Below are positions 6,686 through 15,146 of a stretch of 64,000 nt of DNA, in pieces. The translations under genes were made by a program, and so were the position numbers. Source of the stretch: Faecalibacterium taiwanense (GTDB lineage: Bacteria; Bacillota; Clostridia; Oscillospirales; Ruminococcaceae); the NCBI RefSeq assembly GCF_036632915.2, contig NZ_CP155552.1:186001-250000 (forward strand), in the 5' to 3' direction. The notes below the pieces were generated by a model. It made no database searches. It was not told the origin of the DNA and saw only the letters and a program-made list of their open reading frames with translations. Position 1 is the first letter of the stretch, and each line of letters begins with the position of its first letter.

Positions 6686-7969
6686 ATGTTCAAAAACACC
6701 ATCTTCCGCCGCATGACGGCGCTGGTGCTCACGCTGGCACTGGCCGCTGCCGCTGCACTGCCGGGCCTTGCGGTATATCCCATGCCCATCCAGACCGCCA
6801 GCGAGACCGAGGCGGTGTACCTGTTCAACGCCGACACCGGCAAGACCATCCTGAACCAGAATGCTGACCAGCAGCAGTATGTTGCCAGCCTGACCAAGCT
6901 TATGACGGCCCTGCTGCTGCTGGAAAGCGGCAAGGATCTGAACGGTGAAGTGACCGTGCCCACCGCGCTGACCCAGGAGTTCCGGGATATCCAGAACGCC
7001 AACGGCACCACTATGGGCCTGCGCATCGGCGAGACGGTGCACCGCATCGACCTGCTGAACGCCATGCTCATCGTCAGCGCCAACGACGCCGCCAGCGTCA
7101 TTGCCTACGATGTGGGCGGCAGCGTGCTGGATTTCGTCAAGCAGATGAACGCCCGTGCCCAGGAGCTGGGCTGCACCGGCACGAACTTTACCTGTGCCCA
7201 CGGCCTGTTTGACTACGGCAACGTGTCCACCGCGCAGGATCTGGCAAAGATCGCCGCCGCCTGTGCGGCAAACCAGACCTTTGCACAGGTGGCGGGCACC
7301 GCCAGCTATGTCCTGCCGGCCACGAACCTCCGCAAGGCTGAGCACACCATCAGCAGCTCCAACAGCCTGATGAACAGCGAGAGCGCCAACTACCGGGAGT
7401 ATGTCCGGTGGGTCAAGGGCGGCTTTACCACGCTGGCAGGCCGCTGCATCGTTGCCTTTGCGGAAAAGGACGGCCACACCTACGGGCTGGTGATCCTTGG
7501 CTGCGATACGCCGGACCACCTCTTTGCCGAGTGCGATGATCTGTTCGACTGGGCCTTTGCCAGCTTTGCGGACCGTCCGCTGGTGGACACCCAGACCGAG
7601 ATCACCACCGTGGCGCTGACCAAGTGCCGCACTGAACCGGCAGTGGAGCTGTATGCTGCCGCACCGGTGAGCGGCTACGGCCACGCAGACGATATCGTTA
7701 CCTACTCCTTCGACCTGCCGGAGAGCATTGCGGCCACCGTCAAGAGCGGCAGTGTGGTGGGTACAGCCACCGTGTATCTGGACGGCGATGAAGTGGGCAC
7801 GGTGGACCTTGTGACCCACCGGGAGTACGTCTCCGACTTCCGCACCGACACCAAAGCCACAGTGCTTCTGCTGTGCGCACTGCTGTTCATCCTCGCTGCA
7901 TTAACGGCGGTCACTCTTGCCGCGGGCGGCGGCTCGCTGAACCTCAAAAAGAGAAGGCGCAGAAGATAA
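6686..7969 (+). CDS. dacF: Serine D-Ala-D-Ala carboxypeptidase (PBP5/DacF type)
   Basis: 427 residues from ATG 6686 (AAGGGGG at 6672-6678). Signal peptide at residues 1-30. Active-site motifs: SLTK (Ser68, Lys71), SAN (131-133) and KGG (244-246, in place of KTG). The catalytic domain trims the terminal D-Ala of peptidoglycan stem peptides outside the membrane. A C-terminal domain follows, then a membrane helix (LLCALLFILAALTAVTLA) and a basic tail (KKRRRRR). This is a real transmembrane anchor, not the usual amphipathic helix. Monocistronic, with a strong terminator downstream. Confidence 0.9.
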   Translation: MFKNTIFRRMTALVLTLALAAAAALPGLAVYPMPIQTASETEAVYLFNADTGKTILNQNADQQQYVASLTKLMTALLLLESGKDLNGEVTVPTALTQEFRDIQNANGTTMGLRIGETVHRIDLLNAMLIVSANDAASVIAYDVGGSVLDFVKQMNARAQELGCTGTNFTCAHGLFDYGNVSTAQDLAKIAAACAANQTFAQVAGTASYVLPATNLRKAEHTISSSNSLMNSESANYREYVRWVKGGFTTLAGRCIVAFAEKDGHTYGLVILGCDTPDHLFAECDDLFDWAFASFADRPLVDTQTEITTVALTKCRTEPAVELYAAAPVSGYGHADDIVTYSFDLPESIAATVKSGSVVGTATVYLDGDEVGTVDLVTHREYVSDFRTDTKATVLLLCALLFILAALTAVTLAAGGGSLNLKKRRRRR

Positions 7970-8017
7970 AATGCCGTGGCCGCAGATGCGGCAGGTTGGA
8001 GCGGCAGAAAAAATAAG

Positions 8018-8067
8018 AAAAGCGGCGCTCAGTGCCTTGCAACAGGCTCTGAGCGCCGCTTCTTTTG
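8018..8067. terminator. Bidirectional terminator
   Basis: AAGCGGCGCTCAG (8020-8032) pairs with CTGAGCGCCGCTT (8049-8061). T-rich on the + side and A-rich on the other. It lies between the convergent dacF-like and PqqD-like genes. Confidence 0.85.
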
Positions 8068-8070
8068 CGC

Positions 8071-8424
8071 TTATTGGTTGAGGAACTTGATAAAGTGGTA
8101 AGATTCCACAATCTGGAAATACTTGATGATGCGCGGGTACAGGGGTTCGGCCTTTTCGCCGAACTGCTGCTTCATGCAGTCAGCAAGCTGTGCAACGGTC
8201 TTCTGGCCGTCGATCAGCGGCCAGAGATAGCTGCCGGTCTCGTCCAGATGCACCTGTGTGGTGCGCGGTTTATGGAACACTTTTTGCGCGATCGTATTGA
8301 ACACACCGGTGTTCTCCACCTCAAGGGTGATAAGGCCGGTGGCTTCGTCTGTGTGCCAGCGCAGGGTTTCCGCCCGCTGCGGAATGAGGTCCAGATAGTT
8401 GATGGACTGCTTTTTCTTACTCAT
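8071..8424 (-). CDS. PqqD-family (RiPP recognition element) protein
   Basis: 117 residues. The ATG (8424-8422) overlaps the TGA of the OPT transporter as TGATG, which implies translational coupling. The pattern fits the winged-helix PqqD fold (PF05402-like) that binds precursor peptides: LRWHTDEATGLITLEVENTG, then an amphipathic beta-hairpin, DETGSYLWPLIDGQKTVAQLAD, then a helical end. In classical systems PqqD-like domains deliver a peptide to a radical SAM or other modifying enzyme. None is encoded nearby. Its only partner here is the oligopeptide transporter, so a peptide-binding role linked to transport is an inference. Confidence 0.72.
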   Translation of the reverse strand: MSKKKQSINYLDLIPQRAETLRWHTDEATGLITLEVENTGVFNTIAQKVFHKPRTTQVHLDETGSYLWPLIDGQKTVAQLADCMKQQFGEKAEPLYPRIIKYFQIVESYHFIKFLNQ

Positions 8425-10313
8425 CAGTTCTTCTTTTTCTTCATGGAGAAGGCCAGCAGGCATGCGATCATCACGATCATCAGGACCACGCCGCCAATGT
8501 TGCCCAGATCAATGCTCAGGGCAGTGCTGATGCCGAACACGGCAAACACAGCCAGCAGGATGCCCACAAGGCCCTCGCCTGCGATCATACCGGCACAGAA
8601 CAGGGTGCCGCGGGTGGTCTGCTCTTCCTTGAGCTTCGCGTCAACATTCTTGCGGCTGTCCATGAACCAGCGCACAACACCGCCGATCATGATGGAGGTG
8701 TTCAGGTAGATGGGCAGGTACAGGCCGATGGCGAACGGCATCACGGGGATGCGCAGGACCTCCAGAGCAATGGCAAGGAACACACCGGTGAACACCAGGT
8801 TCCAGGGCAGGTTGCCGCCCATGATGCCCTCGACGATCATCTTCATCAGGGTAGCCTGCGGTGCGGGGACCTCGGCACCGCCGTAGCCCCATGCGCTGTC
8901 CAGCAGGTACAGCACACCACCGATGGCCAGACCGGCGGCAATAACGCCGATCAGCTCACCGATCTGCTGCTTGACCGGGGTCGCACCCAGCAGGTAGCCG
9001 GTCTTCAGGTCCTGAGAGGTATCCGCAGCAATGGCAGCGCAGATGCAGATGACAGAGGCGATGGCCATGGAGCCGATCATGCCCTCGATGCCAACGTTGC
9101 CGGTGGCCTTCAGGATCATGGTAGCGATCAGCAGGGTGGCAATGGTCATGCCGGAGACCGGGTTGTTGGAACTGCCGATCATGCCGACCATACGTGCAGA
9201 GACGGTGGAGAAGAAGAAGCCGAAGATGACGATCAGCAGAGCACCCAGCGGGCTGACGGGGATGGCCGGAGCCAGCCAGATGATGAGGATGATGAGCAGG
9301 ATGCCGCCCAGAATAAAGGGCATGGGCAGGTCCTTCTCGGTACGGGAGGTGCCGGAAGCACTGCCGCCCTTCATGCTCTTCATGGCATCACGGAAGGTGG
9401 ATGCGATCAGAGGCAGGCTCTTGATCAGCGAGATGATACCGCCGGTAGCAATGGCACCTGCGCCGATATACTTGACGTAGTTGGACCAGATAGCGTCTGC
9501 ACCGCCTGCTGCATACAGATCAGCAATGGTGGTGCCGGCTGCTGCCGGGTACAGGGAGATGTTTGCGCCGAACAGGCAGATCAGCGGGATAATGACCATC
9601 CAGCCCACCAGAGAACCGGTGAACATGTAGGAAGCGGTCTTGGGGCCGACGATGTAGCCCACGCCCAGCAGAGCGGGGTACACTTCCATGCCCAGAGCAC
9701 CCTTGAAGGAGCTGAAGGCCACGGCAATGTCGGCGGGGATCATCTTCAGGCCATCGACGATGAACTTGAAGATGGCTGCCAGACCCATGCCGGAGAACAC
9801 GGTGGAGGCGTTTGCACCGCCCTCTTCACCGGCCAGCAGAACGTCTGCACAGGCGGTGCCTTCCGGGTACAGCAGGGTGGCGTGTTCCTTGACGATCAGG
9901 GCGTTGCGCAGGGGCACCATGAACAGAACGCCCAGAATGCCGCCGCACAGGGCGATCAGGGTGATCTCCAGGATGCTGGGCTTGTCGCACAGGCCCTCTT
10001 TTGCCCACAGGAACAGTGCGGGCATGGTGAAGATGGCACCGGCGGCCAGGCTCTCGCCTGCGGAACCGATGGTCTGCACCATGTTGCTCTCCAGAATGGA
10101 GTTCTTCTTGAGCAGGACGCGGATCACGCCCATAGAAATGACTGCTGCCGGGATGGAGGCAGAAACAGTCATGCCGACGCGCAGGCCCAGATAGGCATTT
10201 GCAGCGCCGAAGACCACAGACAGGATGATGCCCATGATCACAGAGGTCGCCGTCATTTCTGCGGTGATCTTTTCCGCAGGAATATACGGCTTGAAGGATT
10301 CTTGATCTTTCAT
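8424..10313 (-). CDS. OPT family oligopeptide transporter
   Basis: 629 residues with about 14-16 hydrophobic segments. The N-terminal EKITAEMTATSVIMGIILSVVFGAANAYLGLRVGMTVSASIPAA block and the SSNNPVSGMT and AADTSQDLKTGYLLGATP segments are typical of the prokaryotic OPT branch. It imports peptides, or possibly metal chelates, across the membrane, driven by protons. AAGGAG precedes the ATG. The gene is followed, with one-base overlap, by the PqqD-like gene. The 5' leader (about 120 bases) contains a perfect 14-bp hairpin before the ribosome-binding site. Confidence 0.88.
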   Translation of the reverse strand: MKDQESFKPYIPAEKITAEMTATSVIMGIILSVVFGAANAYLGLRVGMTVSASIPAAVISMGVIRVLLKKNSILESNMVQTIGSAGESLAAGAIFTMPALFLWAKEGLCDKPSILEITLIALCGGILGVLFMVPLRNALIVKEHATLLYPEGTACADVLLAGEEGGANASTVFSGMGLAAIFKFIVDGLKMIPADIAVAFSSFKGALGMEVYPALLGVGYIVGPKTASYMFTGSLVGWMVIIPLICLFGANISLYPAAAGTTIADLYAAGGADAIWSNYVKYIGAGAIATGGIISLIKSLPLIASTFRDAMKSMKGGSASGTSRTEKDLPMPFILGGILLIILIIWLAPAIPVSPLGALLIVIFGFFFSTVSARMVGMIGSSNNPVSGMTIATLLIATMILKATGNVGIEGMIGSMAIASVICICAAIAADTSQDLKTGYLLGATPVKQQIGELIGVIAAGLAIGGVLYLLDSAWGYGGAEVPAPQATLMKMIVEGIMGGNLPWNLVFTGVFLAIALEVLRIPVMPFAIGLYLPIYLNTSIMIGGVVRWFMDSRKNVDAKLKEEQTTRGTLFCAGMIAGEGLVGILLAVFAVFGISTALSIDLGNIGGVVLMIVMIACLLAFSMKKKKN

Positions 10314-10329
10314 GCTTGCACTCCTTGCG

Positions 10330-10373
10330 ACAGCACAAGCGCCTTGCTTTTGGGGGCAGGGCGCTTGTGCTGT
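10330..10373 (-). promoter_or_regulatory. Long hairpin in the OPT leader
   Basis: ACAGCACAAGCGCC (10330-10343) pairs perfectly with GGCGCTTGTGCTGT (10360-10373). It lies between the promoter (10435-10463) and the start at 10313. On the transcribed strand no T run follows, so this is not a standard terminator. It may stabilise the mRNA or control access to the ribosome-binding site. Confidence 0.5.
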
Positions 10374-10434
10374 CCGTTTTCCGATTTCCTAAACACGCGC
10401 ATCCCATCCAAAAGGACGCGCTGGCACATACTCT

Positions 10435-10463
10435 ATTATACTAAAGTATGACTGAATTGGCAA
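10435..10463 (-). promoter_or_regulatory. Promoter of the OPT-PqqD operon
   Basis: On the minus strand: TTGCCA (10463-10458), 17-base spacer, TATAAT (10440-10435). Confidence 0.8.
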
Positions 10464-10686
10464 CTGGAAATGTACACAAGAAATTTACAAAAAATTCGTT
10501 TATTCAAGCATTTTGCGGGAAATTTGGGCAAAAGCGTGCGAAAAAATTCCATATGATCCAAAAACTGTACGCATATGGAGAACAGCTTTGCGGAAAAGAA
10601 TGCCTTTTAACAGCGTGCGCGCCTGTCCAGAGGAAGGATGGAAAAGCTTTCCTTTTCCCTGCTTTCGGCGGGCCTTGGACAAAGCT
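10464..10686. other. Gene-free stretch, some hairpins
   Basis: No gene supported on either strand. Hairpins include CCATATG/CATATGG (about 10548-10577) and a GTCCAGAGG..CCTTGGAC fold (about 10624-10680). No match to tmRNA, RNase P, SRP or 6S RNA that I can see. Confidence 0.35.
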
Positions 10687-10739
10687 GAAAAAAGCCCCGG
10701 GTCTTTCCTCGACTGAACCAGCCGAGGAAAATTCCCGGG
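10687..10739 (-). terminator. birA operon terminator
   Basis: On the minus strand CCCGGGAATTTTCCTCGG pairs with CGAGGAAAGACCCGGG and is followed by GCTTTTTTC. It ends the rsmI-phosphodiesterase-birA transcript. Confidence 0.8.
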
Positions 10740-10765
10740 ACGCTCATATATTATAAAGAGTGCTT

Positions 10766-11533
10766 TTACACGGCCCCATAGATGCCGTGCACCGATACTT
10801 CGCCGGTAAAAACGTGCACTTCGCCGCTGTCGGTGCGCACCACCAGACGGCCCTCTTCGTCCACATCGACGGCTTCGCCTGCACCCTGCCCGCCGTCCGG
10901 CAGGTCGAAGGTGACCCGGCGGCCCAGATTGACGCAGGCGGCCTTGTATTCCTCCCGGAAGGGTGCAAAGCCATCGCGGGCAAACACATACATGTTGCGG
11001 TCAAAGCCAAAGTCGGTCAGGCCCTCGGCCAGCCATGCGGGGTCGGTGGAAAGATCCACCTTTGCGCCCTGCAGCGCCAGCGAGGTGCCGTTGGGCAGAC
11101 CGGCGGCATCAAAGTAGCTCTGCGGCTGGGCCAGATTGATGCCGATGCCGCACAAAATGCCCCGGCCCTGCTGCTGGTAGCCGTAGCTCACGCCCTCGCA
11201 CAGGATGCCCACGATCTTTTTGCCGTTGAGCAGAAGGTCGTTGGGCCACTTGATCTGGCAGTCCACGCCGTAGCGCAGCTTGAGCTGGGTGCGCACGGCA
11301 AGGCTTGCCAGCAGCGGCAGGGTGGCAGGCTGGGCCAGCGGTTCCCGGATGGCTACCGTATAATACAGGGCCTTGCCCTCGGCGTTCACCCAGCTGCGGC
11401 CCAGACGGCCGCGGCCTGCGGTCTGGTTCTCGGTATACACCGCACCCACCGGGCCGAACTCCTCAAAATGTTCCTTCACGTAAGCGTTGGTGCTGCCGCA
11501 TTCCGGCAGATAGCGCACCTCATTGATGCTCAT
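10766..11533 (-). CDS. birA: Biotin-[acetyl-CoA-carboxylase] ligase
   Basis: 255 residues, catalytic domain only; the N-terminal DNA-binding domain of bifunctional BirA is absent. Key motifs: GRGRLGRSW (biotinyl-AMP loop), KWPNDLLLNGKKIVGIL (catalytic Lys region) and a C-terminal SH3-like domain. It activates biotin with ATP and attaches it to carboxyl-carrier proteins. The ATG overlaps the TGA of the upstream phosphodiesterase gene by four bases (ATGA), so the two are translationally coupled. Confidence 0.92.
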   Translation of the reverse strand: MSINEVRYLPECGSTNAYVKEHFEEFGPVGAVYTENQTAGRGRLGRSWVNAEGKALYYTVAIREPLAQPATLPLLASLAVRTQLKLRYGVDCQIKWPNDLLLNGKKIVGILCEGVSYGYQQQGRGILCGIGINLAQPQSYFDAAGLPNGTSLALQGAKVDLSTDPAWLAEGLTDFGFDRNMYVFARDGFAPFREEYKAACVNLGRRVTFDLPDGGQGAGEAVDVDEEGRLVVRTDSGEVHVFTGEVSVHGIYGAV

Positions 11534-12021
11534 TGTTTGGGTACCTCTTTATGTTCATAGGCGGTCACTTTGCCTTCGTCCAGCGTCAGGATGCCGTAGG
11601 TGTCCGGCCCGGTGTAACACCGGCCGCAGGAGCCGGGGTTGAACAAAAACACCTTGCTGCGGGTCTCTGCATGAGGGATGTGGGTGTGACCGAACAGCGC
11701 CACCTCGGCACCCCGGGCAGATGCGGCATCTGCCAGCGTATCCAGATCGTATTTCACACCGTACATATGACCGTGAGTGTAAAAGATCACCACGCCGTCA
11801 AAGGCGGCAAGGCCGTCGGTGGGTTCCAGTGCACCGTAATCGCAGTTGCCCGCCACCGAGTAGGCCCGCAGCTTGGGGTACAGCGTCAGAGCCAGTTCCA
11901 GATCCCGCAGGCCGTCGCCCAGAAAGATCAGGGCATCGATGCTTTTGCTCTCTTTCATCAGCACACGCTCAATGGCGGTGCGTCCGCCGTGGCTGTCGCT
12001 CAAAACCAGAAGCTTTGTCAC
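11530..12021 (-). CDS. YfcE/MJ0936-type metallophosphoesterase
   Basis: 163 residues. Start is GTG at 12021, eight bases after AGGAGG. Calcineurin-like motifs are all present: LSDSHGG (DxH), FLGDGLRD (GD), AGNCD (GNxD in place of GNHD), TYTHGH-like FYTHGH, and LFGHTHIPHAE (GHTH). It acts on small phosphodiesters with a dinuclear metal centre; the physiological substrate is unknown. It lies between rsmI and birA on the same strand. Confidence 0.87.
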   Translation of the reverse strand: MTKLLVLSDSHGGRTAIERVLMKESKSIDALIFLGDGLRDLELALTLYPKLRAYSVAGNCDYGALEPTDGLAAFDGVVIFYTHGHMYGVKYDLDTLADAASARGAEVALFGHTHIPHAETRSKVFLFNPGSCGRCYTGPDTYGILTLDEGKVTAYEHKEVPKQ

Positions 12022-12061
12022 AAAAGGGGTCCTCCTCTATTACCGTTTACCTGAGATGCTG

Positions 12062-12919
12062 TCATTCACCAGCCTGCTGGCCCTGTTGCAATACCAGCAG
12101 CTGCTTGTACACTTCGCTTTTAGAATAAGGTGTGCCCTGTGCCGCCGCCTTGGCTGCGGCGGTGGGGCCAAAGCCCTGCCCGGTCAGCTCCAGCGCCCGA
12201 TGCGCTGCCTGCTCCAGCGTCAGCTCCTGCTCCGGGTCGGCGGTCTCCGGCGCACCGGCCATCACCAGCACATACTCGCCGCGCGGCTCGTTGGTCTTGT
12301 AGTGCTCCACCGCCTCGCCGAGGGTAGTCTTCCAGATATCCTCGTGCAGCTTTGTCAGCTCCCGGCACAGGGTGATGCTGCGGTCTGCGCCAAAGGCATT
12401 GGCCAGATCGTCCAGCGTGGTGCGCAGCTTGTGGGGCGCTTCGTAAAAGATGGTGGTGCGCTTTTCCTGCAAAAGCGCAGCCAGCCGCTCTTTTTTCTGC
12501 TTGCGGTTCACGGGCAGAAAGCCCTCGAACACCCAGCGGGAGGTGTCCTGCCCGGACACGGCCAGCGCTGTGACGCAGGCGGAAGCCGCCGGTACCGGCA
12601 CCACCTTGATGCCCCGGGCCAGTGCGTCCCGCACGATCACCTCGCCCGGGTCGGAGACGCAGGGCATGCCCGCATCACTGCACAGGGCACAGCTCTCGCC
12701 TGCTTCAATGCGGCGCAGGATGCCCTCACCCTTCTGCAGGGCGTGCTCATAGTAGCTGACCATGGGCTTTTTCAGGCCCAGAAAGTTCAGCAGCTTCATG
12801 GTCACACGGGTGTCCTCGGCGGCAATAAAGTCTGCCGCGCCAAAGGTGGCCGCTACGCGCGGCGGCATATCGTCCAGATTGCCGATGGGCGTTGCCACGA
12901 TATAAAGAGTTCCTGCCAT
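12062..12919 (-). CDS. rsmI: 16S rRNA (cytidine-1402-2'-O)-methyltransferase
   Basis: 285 residues from ATG 12919, with GGGAGG upstream and only three bases after the trmN6 stop. Tetrapyrrole-methylase fold: LYIVATPIGNLDDMPPR at the N-terminus, ADFIAAEDTRVT, SDAGMPCVSDPGE (SAM/substrate loop), FYEAPHKLRTTL and REYVLVMAG-like GEYVLVMAG. It methylates C1402 of 16S rRNA in the decoding centre. The trmN6-rsmI pairing is typical of Firmicutes. Confidence 0.95.
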   Translation of the reverse strand: MAGTLYIVATPIGNLDDMPPRVAATFGAADFIAAEDTRVTMKLLNFLGLKKPMVSYYEHALQKGEGILRRIEAGESCALCSDAGMPCVSDPGEVIVRDALARGIKVVPVPAASACVTALAVSGQDTSRWVFEGFLPVNRKQKKERLAALLQEKRTTIFYEAPHKLRTTLDDLANAFGADRSITLCRELTKLHEDIWKTTLGEAVEHYKTNEPRGEYVLVMAGAPETADPEQELTLEQAAHRALELTGQGFGPTAAAKAAAQGTPYSKSEVYKQLLVLQQGQQAGE

Positions 12920-12922
12920 AGT

Positions 12923-13597
12923 TTACCTCCCATATAACGCCGCACCGGCGCTGATCAACACATCCGGCTCCACCCGCAGGCCGGTCTTGCGGTTCTTCTG
13001 CGCTTCCACAAGGAAGAGCCATGGCGCGCCGTCCGCCTTGTTCTTTACAAAGGCCAGCCGCTTCGGCTCCAGCCGGTTGGCCCGCAGCACCGCCAGCACC
13101 TCCGCCAGCCGTTCCGGCCGGTGGCACAGCGCAAAGCGCCCGCCGTCCTTCAAAAGGCGGAACGCACACTGGCACACATCGTCCAGTGTGCAGGTGTTCT
13201 CGTGCCGGGCAAGGGCGTGGGCTGCGTTTTGGCTCTGGGGCCCATCCGTGAAATAGGGCGGATTGCACGCACACACGTCAAAACTGCCCTCGCCCTGCCG
13301 GAAAGCGCGCAGGTCGGCACAGACAGGCTCAATGTGCCCGATGTCCTGCTCCTGCACCGCAGCGGAAAGCAGAGCGCTGCCCTCGGGCTGCAGCTCCAGC
13401 CCCATGCAGGGGCCACGGTGGCCGCGGTCGTGCCATTCCAGCGCCACGATGCCGCAGCCGGAGCACAGGTCTGCGGCCTTCTGGGCGCGCTTTGGCTCAC
13501 AGAAACGGGCCAGCAGCAGCGCGTCGGAGCCAAAACGGTGCTCCGGCGAGCAATAAACCATAGTTCTATTATACAAGACTTCGGTAGAATGTTCCAT
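12923..13597 (-). CDS. trmN6: tRNA1(Val) (adenine-37-N6)-methyltransferase type
   Basis: 224 residues. Rossmann SAM-binding core: FGSDALLLARF, ADLCSGCGIVALEW (motif I) and DVCACNPPYFTDG (NPPY catalytic motif for N6-adenine methylation). It ends with a hydrophobic and basic segment (RLAFVKNKADGAPWLFLVEAQK). The ATG at 13597 matches the usual family N-terminus but lacks a clear ribosome-binding site. A second ATG at 13561 (MVYCSPEH) follows a TATAAT, so the start is somewhat uncertain. It is the first gene of the minus-strand run trmN6-rsmI-phosphodiesterase-birA. Confidence 0.88.
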   Translation of the reverse strand: MEHSTEVLYNRTMVYCSPEHRFGSDALLLARFCEPKRAQKAADLCSGCGIVALEWHDRGHRGPCMGLELQPEGSALLSAAVQEQDIGHIEPVCADLRAFRQGEGSFDVCACNPPYFTDGPQSQNAAHALARHENTCTLDDVCQCAFRLLKDGGRFALCHRPERLAEVLAVLRANRLEPKRLAFVKNKADGAPWLFLVEAQKNRKTGLRVEPDVLISAGAALYGR

Positions 13598-13668
13598 AGA
13601 TAAGTGTGCCGTACCCTCTCAAAAAAATGCGTGGAATTGCTCGGGGAATTTGTGCGAATTACTGCAAA

Positions 13669-13712
13669 ACAAAAAAGCAGCAGACCTGCTTTGGACAGGC
13701 CTGCTGCTTTTG
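13669..13712 (-). terminator. Ferredoxin gene terminator
   Basis: AAAAGCAGCAGACCTG pairs with CAGGCCTGCTGCTTTT. On the minus strand a TTTTTTG run follows. It separates the ferredoxin from trmN6. Confidence 0.85.
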
Positions 13713-13738
13713 ATGCGTTTTTTGTGCAGCTGCTAAAA

Positions 13739-13906
13739 TTATTCAGCAGTGATAGCACCGGTGGGGCAAGCACCCTCGCAAGCGCCGCAGTCGATGCAAG
13801 CGTCTGCGTTCACAGAAGCAACACCATCAACGGTGATAGCGCCAACCGGGCAAGCGCCCTCGCAAGCGCCGCAGCCAACACATGCGTCAGAAACCTTGTG
13901 TGCCAT
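13739..13906 (-). CDS. Small 2[4Fe-4S] ferredoxin
   Basis: 55 residues from ATG at 13906, with AAGGAGAG immediately upstream. Two CxxCxxCxxxCP clusters are complete: ACVGCGACEGACP and ACIDCGACEGACP. It is a clostridial-type low-potential electron carrier for pyruvate:ferredoxin oxidoreductase, hydrogenase and related enzymes in an anaerobe. The two halves are near-repeats of each other, as expected from the ancient internal duplication. Monocistronic with its own terminator. Confidence 0.96.
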   Translation of the reverse strand: MAHKVSDACVGCGACEGACPVGAITVDGVASVNADACIDCGACEGACPTGAITAE

Positions 13907-14192
13907 AATAAACTCTCCTTTTTATCTCCGTGCCCGAAGTATTGTATGAAGAGTCATGTATGGCACGGCTGTGCATGTCTCTCCGGAAATCATATCCTTG
14001 CCTGCATTTTAACAAAGCAGGTGAGAAAAGGCAAGACTAACCGTGACCCGAAAAACACAAAAGTCTGTTTTTTGTTGGGTTGCACAAAAGCACAGGCTAA
14101 CTTATGGCCAAATTTGCAGGAGTTTTTTGGCAAAAATCACGAAGAACAGTTAGTTTTAGCAGACTAACCCCTCAGAACCTCCGGCGCGTCCC

Positions 14193-15146
14193 TCACTCCT
14201 TTTCGGCAGCGCGCTTCCGGGCGCAGCCGCCGCCCGCGCAGCGCTTTTCGCCATCGTCGGAGGAAGCCACCACCGGGGCCGGGTTGCGCACGCCGGAGTA
14301 ATCGTCGTCCGGGTCCGGGCGGCGGGGCGCACGCTTGCCGCCGCTGATATATTCGCACACACCCACCTTATAGTAACGGGGCGAAAGGCTCTCGGTGCCG
14401 CAGCGCACCCGCAGATAGCCGGAAACCGGGTTCACCTCCAGCACGGTGCCAAGACCGTCCGGCGTGCGCACGGTGCTGCCCACCATGGGCATGATGCTGT
14501 TCAGGTACTCGTAGGCGCTTTCCTCGTAGGCAAGGCAGCACATCAGCCGGCCGCAGGCACCGCTGATCTTGGTGGGGTTCAGCGAAAGGCCCTGCTCCTT
14601 GGCCATCTTGATGGAGACGGGCTGGAAGTCCTTTAAAAAGCGGCTGCAGCAGAAGGGCTGGCCGCAGATGCCAAGGCCGCCGATCATCTTGCTCTCGTCC
14701 CGCACGCCGATCTGGCGCAGCTCGATGCGGGTGTGGAAGATACCGGCCAGATCCTTGACCAGCTCGCGGAAGTCCACGCGGCCATCGGCGGTAAAGTAGA
14801 ACATGATCTTGGAGCGGTCTAGGGTATACTCGGCCTCCACAAGCTTCATTTCCAGGCCGTGGCGGGAAATGCATTCCTGACAGGTGCGGTAGGCGCGCTT
14901 TTCGTCCTCACGGTTCTGGCGCATCCGGCGGATATCCACGCTGTCGGCCATGCGGGTAATGGGCTTGAGGGCCTTGGGCACTGCCGCATCGGCAATCTCC
15001 CTCACGCCCTGCACCACCTCGCCGCACTCAATGCCGCGGGCGGTCTCCACGATCACGTATTCGCCGGTTTTGATGTCGGCCCCGGCGGGATCAAAATAAT
15101 AGCTTTTGCCGTTCTCTTTGAAACGGACGGAGATGACTTTTTTCAT
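14193..15146 (-). CDS. ricT: PSP1-domain protein RicT/YaaT
   Basis: 317 residues. The conserved core reads VETARGIECGEVVQG near residue 35. Cysteine-rich signatures follow (GLGICGQPFCCSRFL and GACGRLMCCLAYE), with family hallmarks KEQGLSLNPTKISG and ENPVSGYLRV-like VNPVSGYLRV. In Bacillus RicT joins RicA and RicF in a complex that carries Fe-S clusters and promotes RNase Y processing of mRNAs. The C-terminal tail is unusual: arginine-rich with a late CAGGGC cysteine pair. It belongs with holB, trmN6 and rsmI in the ancestral Firmicutes cluster. Confidence 0.9.
   Translation of the reverse strand: MKKVISVRFKENGKSYYFDPAGADIKTGEYVIVETARGIECGEVVQGVREIADAAVPKALKPITRMADSVDIRRMRQNREDEKRAYRTCQECISRHGLEMKLVEAEYTLDRSKIMFYFTADGRVDFRELVKDLAGIFHTRIELRQIGVRDESKMIGGLGICGQPFCCSRFLKDFQPVSIKMAKEQGLSLNPTKISGACGRLMCCLAYEESAYEYLNSIMPMVGSTVRTPDGLGTVLEVNPVSGYLRVRCGTESLSPRYYKVGVCEYISGGKRAPRRPDPDDDYSGVRNPAPVVASSDDGEKRCAGGGCARKRAAEKE

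Noticed and set aside
10448..10756. Possible small gene or known housekeeping RNA between the OPT and birA genes
   Set aside because: Coding potential is poor, the frame runs through the birA terminator, and no tmRNA, RNase P, SRP or 6S landmarks are present.
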